Shown here: positions 8,986-16,858 of the stretch, in pieces
Numbering within the stretch: position 1 is the first letter of the stretch
How the letters are laid out: each line of letters begins with the position of its first letter
Assembly: GCA_964624235.1 (NCBI GenBank)
Contig: CAZUXY010000044.1
Span: 1 to 42,482, forward strand
Direction of reading: 5' to 3'
Length of the DNA: 42,482 bases
From: CAZUXY01 sp964624235
GTDB taxonomy: Bacteria > Spirochaetota > UBA4802 > UBA5368
Notes under the pieces: model-generated
What the model saw: only the letters and a program-made list of their open reading frames with translations
What the model was told of the DNA's origin: nothing
Database searches by the model: none
Program-made: the position numbers and the translations under genes

Positions 8986-9304
8986 AATCATCCTGACCGC
9001 AGCGGTGCTGTCACTATGCGTTGTCTTAACGGTCCCGGTCGGCGGCGGATACCGATCCGAACAAAAGATTTCGGGAAAGGGGGAACACGCGGCGGTTTTG
9101 CATCCGTTCAGCCGTGCTTACGCCGCCGATCCCCGGAAACCCGCATCGGAAACCACCGCCTCGTTATTGAAAAAAACTGAAGACGCTTCGGCACTCAAAC
9201 GTGTCATGTGGACCGTGCTTGTCATCTGGGCGGGCATCGGTGTCTACCTCTACATGCTTGATCGGAAAATATCCCGCATGGAAAGAAAACGCGATGAATC
9301 ATAA
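8975..9304 (+). CDS. CcmD-like small membrane protein with an extended N-terminus
   Basis: A 109-residue protein between ccmC and ccmE. The C-terminal 35 residues (VMWTVLVIWAGIGVYLYMLDRKISRMERKRDES) are one transmembrane helix followed by a charged, basic tail, as in CcmD, which holds CcmC and CcmE together. Ahead of it is an extra hydrophobic segment (residues 3-22) that looks like a signal sequence, and a periplasmic stretch of about 50 residues; classical CcmD has neither. It overlaps both neighbours. The assignment rests mainly on position and the C-terminal pattern. Confidence 0.65.
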   Translation: MKHKIILTAAVLSLCVVLTVPVGGGYRSEQKISGKGEHAAVLHPFSRAYAADPRKPASETTASLLKKTEDASALKRVMWTVLVIWAGIGVYLYMLDRKISRMERKRDES

Positions 9305-9668
9305 AAAACTGATATTGCCGGTGCTGGTGGTGGTCTTTGCCGGGGTGGCCTTCTTTTCCATGCGCGACATGCTTACTCCCTATGTGCCGTTCAATAAAGC
9401 CATGGAATCGGGCGATTACGTGCAGATTATCGGAAGCCGTGACCGGCAGGCAAAGCCTGTACACGGTGAGGGTTATTTCTCGTTCACCCTGAAAAACAAG
9501 ACCGGCGCTGTCATGAAGGTCCGTCATAAAGGCTCCAAGCCGCTGAACTTCGAACACGCCGAACAGGTCGTCGCCATGGGGACGTACGACCGGGATAACA
9601 ACCTTTTTGAGGCCGATAAGATCCTCGTGAAATGCCCATCAAAATACACCAGGGAAAATAAAAAATGA
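9294..9668 (+). CDS. ccmE: Haem chaperone CcmE, CxxxY variant
   Basis: A 124-residue protein with an N-terminal membrane anchor (residues 5-22) and an OB-fold periplasmic domain (YFSFTLKNKTGAVMKVRHKG, QVVAMGTYDRDNNLFEADKILVKC). In classical CcmE the haem is bound covalently by a His in H-x-x-x-Y; here the same position is Cys114 (codon 9633-9635) with Tyr118 (CPSKY). This is the hallmark of the variant System I known from some archaea and sulfate reducers. I start it at ATG 9294, inside the end of ccmD, because upstream residues in this frame look non-coding. An ATGA overlap couples it to ccmF. Confidence 0.9.
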   Translation: MNHKKLILPVLVVVFAGVAFFSMRDMLTPYVPFNKAMESGDYVQIIGSRDRQAKPVHGEGYFSFTLKNKTGAVMKVRHKGSKPLNFEHAEQVVAMGTYDRDNNLFEADKILVKCPSKYTRENKK

Positions 9669-11845
9669 ATATCGGGACCGTTCTTATACTCATCGCGCTG
9701 CTGCTGTCGGTCCTCGCGCTGGTGTTCCATGCCCGCAGCGTGGGCGGCAGTCCCATGGCGCTCCATACCGCCCGCAGGCTTTTCTATCTTGCCGGCATCG
9801 CGCTCGCCTTCGCCGTCATTCTGCTCTTCGCCGCATTCATTGGGCACGCTTTCCAGTACACCTATGTGTACAATTACTCGTCGCGCGACCTGCCGCCGGC
9901 ATACCTGGTTGCAGGTTTCTGGGCCGGTCAGGAGGGTACCTTTCTGCTGTGGGCCTTCCTGCTGTCCATCTTCGGGTATATCCTGATCCGCTCTCGGGAC
10001 GAAAATGAAAGCATCCTCATGTCCATAGTGATCATCACCCAGGTATTCCTGCTCATAATACTGGCCATCTACAGTCCCTTCCGGTATATCTGGCAATCCC
10101 ACCCGGAGCATTTCTCCCCCGGCGGCATACCTGCCGACGGCGCGGGGCTCAATCCCCTTCTTCAGGATCCGTGGATGGTACTGCACCCTCCCGTGCTCTT
10201 CGTGGGTTACGCCGCGTCGACGATACCCTTCGCCTATGCGGTGGCGGCGCTGATGAAAAACGATTACCGAACCTGGACGGTACGCGCCCGGCGGTGGACG
10301 CTGTTCACCATGACCACCCTGGGAATAGGTATATTTTTAGGAGGGTACTGGGCCTATAAGGTGCTGGGATGGGGCGGTTACTGGGGCTGGGACCCGGTGG
10401 AGAACTCGTCGCTGATCCCGTGGCTCACGCTGGTGGCACTTACCCACGGCCTGGTGGTGCAGCGCAGAAAAGGGGCGCTGGTGAGAACCAACCTCTTTCT
10501 CGCCCTGATCTCGTTCATCCTGGTGTTTTACAGCACCTTTCTCACCCGCAGCGGCGTGCTGGCAGACTTTTCGGTACACTCCTTCGGGGACCTCGGACTT
10601 TCCCGGCATCTCATTTTCTTCATGCTCTTTTACGTCGTCATAACGGCCTTCCTGATGATCAGGCGTCTCCCTTCCGCGAAGGGAAGCCCCCTGAGTCCCG
10701 GGAGCCTGTCATGGGACACCCTTATCACCTACGGCATCATGAGCCTGGTTTTTTTCGCCCTGCTGGTGCTTATCGGGACATCCATGCCGATACTCTCCTC
10801 GATATTCAGCAGCCATCCCTTTTCGGTCAAAACCGAATACTACACCAATATCTCCATCCCACTGGGCATCCTTATCCTGGTATTCGCCGGTATCGCCGGA
10901 TATGTACAGTTCAATCCCAAACCCGGCCCGCGGTTCCCGGCGATACTTTTGGGGGCATCCCTGGTGCTCGGTATCCTTTTCAACGCATATCACACGAAAA
11001 GGGCGGTTGCGTACGTGTTCGCGGTCCTCGCCATCGCCGTCATCATTCTCAATATCATTGACCTGTTGAAATACCGGCCCGCGGCGGTGCTCGCCTCGCG
11101 TCTCGCCCACCTGGGTGTCGGCATTATGGTGCTGGGATTCATCACATCGACGCTGCACTCCTCAACGCACCAGAAAAAACTGGTACTCAACAGGGCCGAC
11201 ACGATCGACGGCATCACCCTCACTTTCCGCGGTATTACCGAAGAAGAGAAACCGGCGCTGAAATACACCCTCGGACTGGGCAGGGACATGCTGGACATAC
11301 AGACACCCTACTACATCGACCGCCGCATGAATTCCCTCTACCGGGAACCATACATCAATTACGGTTTCTACCGCGATGTGTATATATCCCCGGTTGAATA
11401 CCGGCCCGGCGCAATGGACATCTCCCGCATTGAGCTTTCCAGGTCCGAGGAAGGCGAGATTCAGAACATGAAGGTACGGTTCAGGGGTTTCGAGATCGAC
11501 AGGGGCCACATGACCACAGGGCATGCCAGGCTCAACGCGCGGATCGAGATCGTCCGGGAAGGGCGTACTTATGCGCTGGCGCCCGGCATACGCTTTTCGG
11601 GTGAGGGGAGAACCTCATTCGACGCGAGGATACCTGGGACCGGCCGGCGGGTATCACTGGTAAATTTCAACGTGGATGACCCGCGCGTTACGCTCTTTAT
11701 CGAACCGCGCAAAGGGGCCCCGGTGCCTCCCGATACGGTGCTGGTGGAGGTTTCGTTCAAGCGCCTCATCTGGTTTGTATGGATGGGGACGGTACTGATC
11801 GCGGCGGGAGGATTCGCCGCCTTCAGGCCGCGCCGCCGGGAGTAG
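9665..11845 (+). CDS. ccmF: Cytochrome c haem lyase subunit CcmF
   Basis: A 726-residue polytopic protein of the haem-handling family. It has GQEGTFLLWAF in the early helices, the conserved HPPVLFVGY loop, and the WWD motif WGGYWGWDPVENSS around residues 236-250. STFLTRSGVLADFSVHSFG follows, and a large periplasmic domain lies near the C-terminus before a last membrane helix. CcmF attaches haem to the apocytochrome CxxCH thiols. It is the last gene of the operon: no ccmG, ccmH or ccmI follows, in line with the CxxxY CcmE variant. It overlaps ccmE by four bases. Confidence 0.93.
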   Translation: MNIGTVLILIALLLSVLALVFHARSVGGSPMALHTARRLFYLAGIALAFAVILLFAAFIGHAFQYTYVYNYSSRDLPPAYLVAGFWAGQEGTFLLWAFLLSIFGYILIRSRDENESILMSIVIITQVFLLIILAIYSPFRYIWQSHPEHFSPGGIPADGAGLNPLLQDPWMVLHPPVLFVGYAASTIPFAYAVAALMKNDYRTWTVRARRWTLFTMTTLGIGIFLGGYWAYKVLGWGGYWGWDPVENSSLIPWLTLVALTHGLVVQRRKGALVRTNLFLALISFILVFYSTFLTRSGVLADFSVHSFGDLGLSRHLIFFMLFYVVITAFLMIRRLPSAKGSPLSPGSLSWDTLITYGIMSLVFFALLVLIGTSMPILSSIFSSHPFSVKTEYYTNISIPLGILILVFAGIAGYVQFNPKPGPRFPAILLGASLVLGILFNAYHTKRAVAYVFAVLAIAVIILNIIDLLKYRPAAVLASRLAHLGVGIMVLGFITSTLHSSTHQKKLVLNRADTIDGITLTFRGITEEEKPALKYTLGLGRDMLDIQTPYYIDRRMNSLYREPYINYGFYRDVYISPVEYRPGAMDISRIELSRSEEGEIQNMKVRFRGFEIDRGHMTTGHARLNARIEIVREGRTYALAPGIRFSGEGRTSFDARIPGTGRRVSLVNFNVDDPRVTLFIEPRKGAPVPPDTVLVEVSFKRLIWFVWMGTVLIAAGGFAAFRPRRRE

Positions 11846-11860
11846 TGGTTAACGGCGGAC

Positions 11861-11886
11861 CGGTGTAATCTTTACAACCGTGTTTT
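11861..11886 (+). terminator. Probable intrinsic terminator of the ccm operon
   Basis: Fifteen bases after the ccmF stop, CGGTGTAA (11861-11868) pairs with TTAC-A-ACCG (11872-11880) around a three-base loop, with one bulged A, and is followed by TGTTTT. The stem is short but position and T-run fit a rho-independent terminator before the convergent gene. Confidence 0.5.
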
Positions 11887-11943
11887 CGAATGTCCCCGGC
11901 CATAACCGGTTCCACCCCTGAACGTAACATCGTTACCTGCTGT

Positions 11944-13212
11944 CTAATTCTTCAGGCGGGCTGCATGCATATATTCATCTGTTCCCGCCTCGGCGTCTTT
12001 TTTTTGAATGTAGTCATACACAATGCGCAGGCAGGCCTCCACGGCGCCCGGCTCAATATTCTCCACCGTATCGTCGGGAGTATGATACACCATGCGCTCC
12101 TTTTCAACATCGGTCGGTACGGCGATAAGCGTGGTGGCCCTGATGTTTTTTTTAGCGAACTCGGCCGCATCGGTGCCGCCGACTCCCGGGTATACGCGAA
12201 AGAGCCCGGTGCTGTACCCCGCCTTCCCGGCGACGGCAACGCATTCCTCCGCCATTTCCCTTGAAAGCTTAACAAAACCGTTGATATCAGAAATGAGGAA
12301 CTTGATACGGTCCCTGCGATAAATGCTGTCCATGTTTAACACCCGTGTCGGCAGGGAGCGTAATTCTTCGGCGTGTTTTTTTACGAAGGCGCGGGAACCC
12401 CGCAGTCCCGCTTCCTCGGCATCAAAACTGAGAAAAATGAGACGCGTGTTCCGCAAACGGCCCCTGCCGTTTTTTTTTGCGGTCCCGAAAAACCCGGCTA
12501 GCTTCACCGCCATTGCCGACGCGATGAGATTATCTCCCGCACCGGGCGTGCCGTTCTCCCCTTTGAAAAAGTACATGGGCAGTATAAACAGTAATGCCGC
12601 GAATACGCCCACAACATGAACCGTCGCAAAGGCCGGTGTAGTTCCCGTCACCGCCCGATAGATGACCCATGCCCACGTAAGTGCCGGAGCCGTTATCAGC
12701 GACACGATCATTCCCGCTATGCACGCCCGGTACGCACCCCGGACCCGCGTCATCAGGGTAAATTCATAGGCGCTGTCGTGATGCCCGCTTATGATGATCT
12801 GCTCCCTGACTTCTCCCTCCGGCTCGATGACGCCGTAAACATTCCGGCCCTCCCGTTTAGCATACAGGGGATCGAACACCTGCCAGTAGCAGATAAACTG
12901 GCTCAAGGCTATGGCCTGCGCCAGGGTAAAACCGATCGCCGCCGCCCACACATGACCGAGCAGCAATAAAAATGAAGCCGCGATAAAAAGGGTGGGAGTC
13001 ACCCGTAAAAATCCCAGGAACGCCCCGGGACGCATGGTGAATGTGTCCATATGCGCGCGGTCACAGACCGAAACGAGTTCGGCATGCAGTCTTTCAGCCG
13101 CTTTTTTCCCGGCCTCGCTGCCCGCCAGCCGCGGCCCATACTCGTGTATCAGTTTTTCGGTGAACTCAAGTGATTTGTGCGCAATACTTTCCGCATTGAA
13201 TCCTCTCTTCAT
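11944..13212 (-). CDS. M28-family zinc aminopeptidase with embedded membrane segments
   Basis: A 422-residue protein. Zinc ligands typical of M28 are visible: GHHDS (about 143-147), the bridging Asp in GAGDNLIAS (about 227), the catalytic and ligand Glu pair in SFDAEEAGLRGS, the Asp in NMDSIYR, and His in VYHTPDDTVENI. Four hydrophobic segments are inserted: two before the first ligand (about 71-106) and two between the first ligand and the bridging Asp (about 161-186 and 197-216). This places the protein in the inner membrane with the active site beside it. Substrate unknown. It is convergent with ccmF. Confidence 0.85.
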   Translation of the reverse strand: MKRGFNAESIAHKSLEFTEKLIHEYGPRLAGSEAGKKAAERLHAELVSVCDRAHMDTFTMRPGAFLGFLRVTPTLFIAASFLLLLGHVWAAAIGFTLAQAIALSQFICYWQVFDPLYAKREGRNVYGVIEPEGEVREQIIISGHHDSAYEFTLMTRVRGAYRACIAGMIVSLITAPALTWAWVIYRAVTGTTPAFATVHVVGVFAALLFILPMYFFKGENGTPGAGDNLIASAMAVKLAGFFGTAKKNGRGRLRNTRLIFLSFDAEEAGLRGSRAFVKKHAEELRSLPTRVLNMDSIYRRDRIKFLISDINGFVKLSREMAEECVAVAGKAGYSTGLFRVYPGVGGTDAAEFAKKNIRATTLIAVPTDVEKERMVYHTPDDTVENIEPGAVEACLRIVYDYIQKKDAEAGTDEYMHAARLKN

Positions 13213-13528
13213 GCCGGTATACTTATCCCCTTATGGTCATTAATAAATACAGACATATCAATCTCCCGCCGGTTGCAATAATTTTTTTACGGAATCAACT
13301 CCGGGGCACGATCCTGGTCATTAGTCCTTGTGCAGGAAGGGCGATGCCCTTTCAGACCAAAGTTTTTTCACGCGTAGTCCCCGGTTGACCGATAACGGCA
13401 AAAAAAGACTAATACCGCCAACCCCGCATTGTAACAAATCACCGGTAAATTAATCGGAAAAACCCTTGAGAAATTCATCCCGGCGCGGTGTAATGGAATC
13501 CACCTGTAACAAAACACAGAGGACCACA
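13213..13528. other. Intergenic region of 316 bases between divergent genes
   Basis: It separates the divergent M28 gene and the unknown membrane-protein gene. It holds the folded element at 13315-13368 (listed separately) and a nonamer TGGTCATTA present twice (13234-13242 and 13315-13323). A possible but badly spaced promoter is TTGACC 13385-13390 with TAATAC 13410-13415 (19-base spacer). I see no coding region. Confidence 0.5.
13315..13368 (+). ncRNA. Three-way-junction RNA fold ending in a T-run (possible small RNA or attenuator)
   Basis: An outer stem TGGTC (13315-13319) with GACCA (13355-13359) encloses two hairpins: CCT/AGG at 13326-13336 and AAGGGC/GCCCTT at 13337-13351 with a three-base loop. 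Six T residues follow at 13363-13368. No plus-strand gene ends upstream, so a plain terminator for a protein gene is unlikely. It could be the 3' end of a small RNA or a leader element of the gene at 13529. I recognise no named riboswitch class. Confidence 0.3.
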
Positions 13529-14242
13529 ATGAACAGCGAAGAAAATACACAGGCGTCCGATACGGCTACGGACACCGTCAAAAAGAATGACAAACGGCGT
13601 ACATTGTGGTGGACCGCTGCCGTTATACTTCTGTTGCTCCTGTCGGCTTTTCTGATCTTTAACCAGTCTTTCACCGTTCTGGTCAGGGACACCGAATCAC
13701 GGTATTACCGGGCTAAAAAAGTCGCCCTGTTCGGCAATAGTATGCTCTGCATGCGTGAACCGGGAGATTACCCGAACCGGGGAAAGGCGATGGCCGGCGG
13801 CGATGTTTCTTACCGGCTGTCACTGGTATCCCTCAAAACCGTGGCGTTTATAGAAATCATTCCACTCCCCGATGACACGCCGCAGGTCGATACCGGCCCC
13901 CTGGGCTTCCCTCCGCACTACCTTGGGACATACCGGGTCAACGCGGCCGGAAACGACGGATCCCTGTTCATCGGGATAAAAAACGGCTACGTATACGGAT
14001 TTATCCGATTCCCCGACTGGGGTAAGGGTGTGGCGGAGCCGATGAAGGGGCTCAGGATCAGCGGCAAAAGAATACAGTTCGTACGTTCCATCACCAGCCC
14101 GAAGGAGCTCAACCACACCGGGGCCAACACCTATTTCTCCCAGCAATACTACGGAGAATTCACCGCGGACGGCAGGGGTATCCAGGGTTTTTACCTCGTA
14201 TCAGGCCAGAAAAAAAGCTGGGAGGCCTACCGGCAGAAATAA
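13529..14242 (+). CDS. Unknown membrane-anchored protein
   Basis: A 237-residue protein that I do not recognise. Residues 1-24 are polar and acidic (many Thr, Asp, Glu), followed by a KRR stop-transfer pattern and one transmembrane helix (WWTAAVILLLLLSAFLIF). A beta-rich extracytoplasmic domain of about 190 residues follows. The topology suggests a single-pass anchor with the C-terminus outside the cytoplasm. ATG 13529 is chosen because AGAGGA lies just upstream; the frame is open back to 13466 without a ribosome site. The 3' end overlaps the convergent HAD gene by 16 bases. Confidence 0.65.
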   Translation: MNSEENTQASDTATDTVKKNDKRRTLWWTAAVILLLLLSAFLIFNQSFTVLVRDTESRYYRAKKVALFGNSMLCMREPGDYPNRGKAMAGGDVSYRLSLVSLKTVAFIEIIPLPDDTPQVDTGPLGFPPHYLGTYRVNAAGNDGSLFIGIKNGYVYGFIRFPDWGKGVAEPMKGLRISGKRIQFVRSITSPKELNHTGANTYFSQQYYGEFTADGRGIQGFYLVSGQKKSWEAYRQK

Positions 14243-14889
14243 GCGCTCACTTCGGCGGGTGAAAGGAAGAGGCGGCTCTCACCCGGCAACTCCTCGATCT
14301 TCTTAACATATCCACTCAATTCATCGTCGCTCTTGGGCCAGAGGGCGGCGCCGAACAACATACCCGCCCCGTGGGCCGCGCGCTTGTCGTTGGGTGAGTC
14401 CCCGATATAACAACACTCTGAGGGATCAATCCCCAGAGTAGCGGCGGCACTGGCGAGTCCTTCGGGATCGGGCTTAAGGTTCACGACATCATCATCGGCC
14501 ACCATAACGTCGAAGGGCCCCAGATCGCAGCGCCGCAGGGTGATCTCCAACGCGCGGCGGCTCTTGCCGGTCACGATACCCACACGCAATCCCTCCGCCC
14601 GCAGACGGTCGAGCATACCCCCCGTCCCGCGATAGCACCCGTCAAACAATTCATCGTGAAATCTTTCGTAATGCTCGTAAAAAACCTCCAGTATGCGCCG
14701 GCAGTCAGCCTCACCCACGGCGCGCCTGAACATGCGGATCTCCGAATTGGGACGGAGACTGATTATCTCTTCCAGTGCAACGGAACGCCGGTAATATGCC
14801 TCGAGACCTTTACGGTAGGATTCCACATACAGCCGCCAGGTATCAACCAGGGTACCGTCCATATCGAATAGTACGGCCCTGAAATTCAC
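14227..14889 (-). CDS. HAD-superfamily phosphatase, phosphoglycolate phosphatase-like
   Basis: A 220-residue protein with all four HAD motifs: DMDGTLVDT (motif I, nucleophile Asp9), VTGKS (motif II Thr), the Lys in NLKPDPEG (motif III) and IGDSPNDKRAA (motif IV). A helical cap of subclass I lies between motifs I and II. Close relatives act on phosphoglycolate, pyrophosphate or sugar phosphates, and sequence alone does not choose among them. It overlaps the exonuclease gene by four bases and is the last gene of a minus-strand trio. Phosphoglycolate is a product of oxidative DNA damage repair, so the pairing with exonuclease III is suggestive. Confidence 0.85.
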   Translation of the reverse strand: MNFRAVLFDMDGTLVDTWRLYVESYRKGLEAYYRRSVALEEIISLRPNSEIRMFRRAVGEADCRRILEVFYEHYERFHDELFDGCYRGTGGMLDRLRAEGLRVGIVTGKSRRALEITLRRCDLGPFDVMVADDDVVNLKPDPEGLASAAATLGIDPSECCYIGDSPNDKRAAHGAGMLFGAALWPKSDDELSGYVKKIEELPGESRLFLSPAEVSAYFCR

Positions 14890-15671
14890 CGCAGGTCCTC
14901 CAGCCCCATACGGTATTCCATTATGAGGGGTGCATGGTCCGAGAACCGCTCATCCTTGTAGATGGAAACGGAGGCACATCGCTCCTTCAGTCCCGGGGTG
15001 ATGACCTGGTAATCGATGCGCCAGCCGACATTTTTCTCCCAGGCCCTTCCGCGGTTGGACCACCAGGTATACTGGTCCCCCTCCCCGTTCAATACCCTGA
15101 AGGCGTCTACGAAACCCTCCGCCCCGAAAAGGCCGTCCATCCAGGCCCGTTCCTCGGGGAGGAACCCCGAATTCTTCTGATTACCCCTCCAGTTCTTGAG
15201 ATCGATGGGTTTGTGGGCGATGTTCCAGTCGCCGCAGATGATGTACTCGCGTTTCTTCCCGCGGAGTGCACGCAGGTGCGCCATGAAACGGTCCATGAAG
15301 GCATATTTCACCTTCTGTCTCTCTTCCCCGCTGGACCCCGAAGGCATGTAAAACGACATTACGCTGAGCCTGCCGAAATCGGCCTGCAGATAACGAGCCT
15401 CGTCGTCCATCTCGCTCCAGCCCAGGCCCCTGACGATACGGTCAGGTTCCACACGAGTATAAAGCGCCACGCCGCTGTAGCCCTTCTTCACGGCGTTATA
15501 AAAAAAGCCCCTATACCCGTCGGGATGCATCAGGCTGTCTTCCAGGTGTTCATCCTGGACCCTGGTTTCCTGCAGGCACACCACGTCCGCCTGCTGCCGT
15601 GCCATCCACTGGAAAAAACCCTTCTTCGCGGCCGAACGGAGCCCGTTGCAGTTGAGTGTGATTATTTTCAC
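14886..15671 (-). CDS. xth: Exodeoxyribonuclease III / AP endonuclease
   Basis: A 261-residue protein of the ExoIII/APE1 family. It shows MKIITLNCNGLRSAAKKGF, the catalytic Glu in VVCLQETRVQ, the Asn/Asp pair in CGDWNIAH, DYQVITPGL and the final SDHAPLI. It removes 3' blocking groups and cleaves at abasic sites in base excision repair. Length and motifs are normal. It lies in a probable operon with the upstream thiamine-binding-family gene (four-base gap) and the downstream phosphatase (four-base overlap). Confidence 0.93.
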   Translation of the reverse strand: MKIITLNCNGLRSAAKKGFFQWMARQQADVVCLQETRVQDEHLEDSLMHPDGYRGFFYNAVKKGYSGVALYTRVEPDRIVRGLGWSEMDDEARYLQADFGRLSVMSFYMPSGSSGEERQKVKYAFMDRFMAHLRALRGKKREYIICGDWNIAHKPIDLKNWRGNQKNSGFLPEERAWMDGLFGAEGFVDAFRVLNGEGDQYTWWSNRGRAWEKNVGWRIDYQVITPGLKERCASVSIYKDERFSDHAPLIMEYRMGLEDLR

Positions 15672-15675
15672 GGGC

Positions 15676-15972
15676 TCAGACCTTTTCCATCACCGAACGC
15701 ACCTTGTCGTTCAGCCGCGCGTTTTTATCACGCCGGTCATCGATCTTCATGACCGTGTAGACTCTTTCCACTCCTTCGGTAAAGGGGATCTCGTGGAGCT
15801 TCCCGGCGATCTCCAGCAGTAACGCGACATCACCCTCAATGGTAGTGCCCATATCGTTGAGCCTGTGGGATACGCCGGTCTTTTGCAGCGCTTTTTCTAT
15901 GGACGCCACATACGCGCTGAGGCCGGTCCTCCCGGTCCCCAGCGGAACGACGCTGATTTCCATCATGGCCAT
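15676..15972 (-). CDS. MTH1187/YkoF-like thiamine-binding family protein
   Basis: A 98-residue protein matching the MTH1187 (DUF77) family in length and pattern: MEISVVPLGTGRTGLSAYVASIEKALQKTG, LNDMGTTIEGD and the C-terminal VYTVMKIDDRRDK. Members form ferredoxin-like tetramers and bind thiamine or related compounds. The start at ATG 15972 is supported by GGGAGG six bases upstream; the longer open frame to 16059 is not needed. It heads the minus-strand trio and is divergent from the TetR gene. Confidence 0.85.
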   Translation of the reverse strand: MAMMEISVVPLGTGRTGLSAYVASIEKALQKTGVSHRLNDMGTTIEGDVALLLEIAGKLHEIPFTEGVERVYTVMKIDDRRDKNARLNDKVRSVMEKV

Positions 15973-16066
15973 GAAATACCTCCCGGCGGCGAGTTTTGTG
16001 CTCACTATCTTTATCACAAAGATGAATTCAAGAAATATTTTTCTCATCATTTTTTGCATTTAGGGC

Positions 16067-16094
16067 TTGACAATTCAGATATCGATTATAAATT
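16067..16094 (+). promoter_or_regulatory. Promoter of the TetR gene
   Basis: A consensus -35 box TTGACA lies at 16067-16072. About 15-16 bases further is an A+T-rich -10 region (TATAAATT, 16087-16094). The TetR-type operator begins five bases downstream, so a bound repressor would sit over the transcription start. The -10 assignment is approximate. Confidence 0.5.
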
Positions 16095-16098
16095 AAAA

Positions 16099-16116
16099 AT
16101 ACCGACTAGTTGGTAT
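16099..16116. promoter_or_regulatory. TetR-type operator O1 (upstream of the regulator gene)
   Basis: ATACCGACTAGTTGGTAT is an 18-base palindrome with one mismatched pair. It shares 16 of 18 bases with the second site at 16807-16824. Such ACCGAC...GTCGGT palindromes are typical binding sites of TetR/FadR-like repressors. It points to autoregulation. Confidence 0.75.
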
Positions 16117-16153
16117 GTATTTATCTGTTCCAGAAGTATACAAGTACACTAAG

Positions 16154-16756
16154 ATGGCGGAAAACAAACCCAAAGACATAAGACGCAGGGAAATCCTCGA
16201 TGCGGCAATGAAGTGTTTCATGGAAAAGGGACTTCATGACACCAGGATCGATGACATCGCTATAAAAGCCAAACTGACAAAGGGGGGCGTATACTGGCAT
16301 TTTAAAGATAAGCAGGAAATTTATATCGCGATGATTGAAAAACATCTGGAGGATGATCTGGAATTCTGGGAAAAAACCGTTTCCGCGGAAGAAATCGGTC
16401 CCGATTCAATTATCAAAGCCGGACTTTCATATATCCGATACTCCATGCACAACCGGGGTCACCTCTATCTTCATGCCGAAATGATCGCCGAGTCGTTTCG
16501 CGATGAGATCCTTAAAGAAAAGCTCAACATCGTTCATAGAAAATGGAGAATGATGATTGGTGATTTTTTCCTGTCGATATTGAAAAAAACGGGGAAAAAG
16601 ATTAAGAGCGCCGAAGTAAAAGGAATCTCGTGCATTCTCTTATCGTGTATTGAGGGAATCACCCATCAATACTGGTTATGCAGTGATGATATGGAGTTAA
16701 GCTCTTATGAAAATGCATGGATAATGTTTTCAACCCTCCTACTTCGAGGATTATAA
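16154..16756 (+). CDS. TetR/AcrR-family transcriptional regulator
   Basis: A 200-residue protein from ATG 16154. The N-terminal helix-turn-helix is clear: RREILDAAMKCFMEKGLHDTRIDDIAIKAKLTKGGVYWHFKDKQEIYIAMIEKH. The C-terminal ligand-binding domain (about 60-200) is helical and unassigned. An ATG at 16115 would add 13 residues but overlaps operator O1 and has no ribosome site; the chosen start fits the family N-terminus. Palindromes before this gene and before the next operon predict repression of both. Inducer unknown; neighbouring enzymes suggest an ester, acyl-CoA or thio-compound. Confidence 0.88.
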   Translation: MAENKPKDIRRREILDAAMKCFMEKGLHDTRIDDIAIKAKLTKGGVYWHFKDKQEIYIAMIEKHLEDDLEFWEKTVSAEEIGPDSIIKAGLSYIRYSMHNRGHLYLHAEMIAESFRDEILKEKLNIVHRKWRMMIGDFFLSILKKTGKKIKSAEVKGISCILLSCIEGITHQYWLCSDDMELSSYENAWIMFSTLLLRGL

Positions 16757-16780
16757 AAACCTGGATATATAATAATGCAA

Positions 16781-16809
16781 TTGACGCAGAATTTTTAAAA
16801 TAAAATATA
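16781..16809 (+). promoter_or_regulatory. Promoter of the hydrolase/ATC-hydrolase operon
   Basis: TTGACG (16781-16786) is followed by an A+T-rich stretch with possible -10 hexamers TAAAAT (16801-16806) or AATATA (16804-16809). Operator O2 begins at 16807 and covers the start region. The hexamer choice is uncertain. Confidence 0.45.
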
Positions 16810-16824
16810 CCGACCAGTCGGTAT
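16807..16824. promoter_or_regulatory. TetR-type operator O2 (upstream of the operon)
   Basis: ATACCGACCAGTCGGTAT has perfect 8-base arms around a two-base centre. Its close match to O1 (16099-16116), placed similarly behind a TTGAC box, strongly supports common control by the TetR protein encoded between the two sites. Confidence 0.8.
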
Positions 16825-16858
16825 TTATGATAACAGTATTTAATAAAGGGAATTGAAA

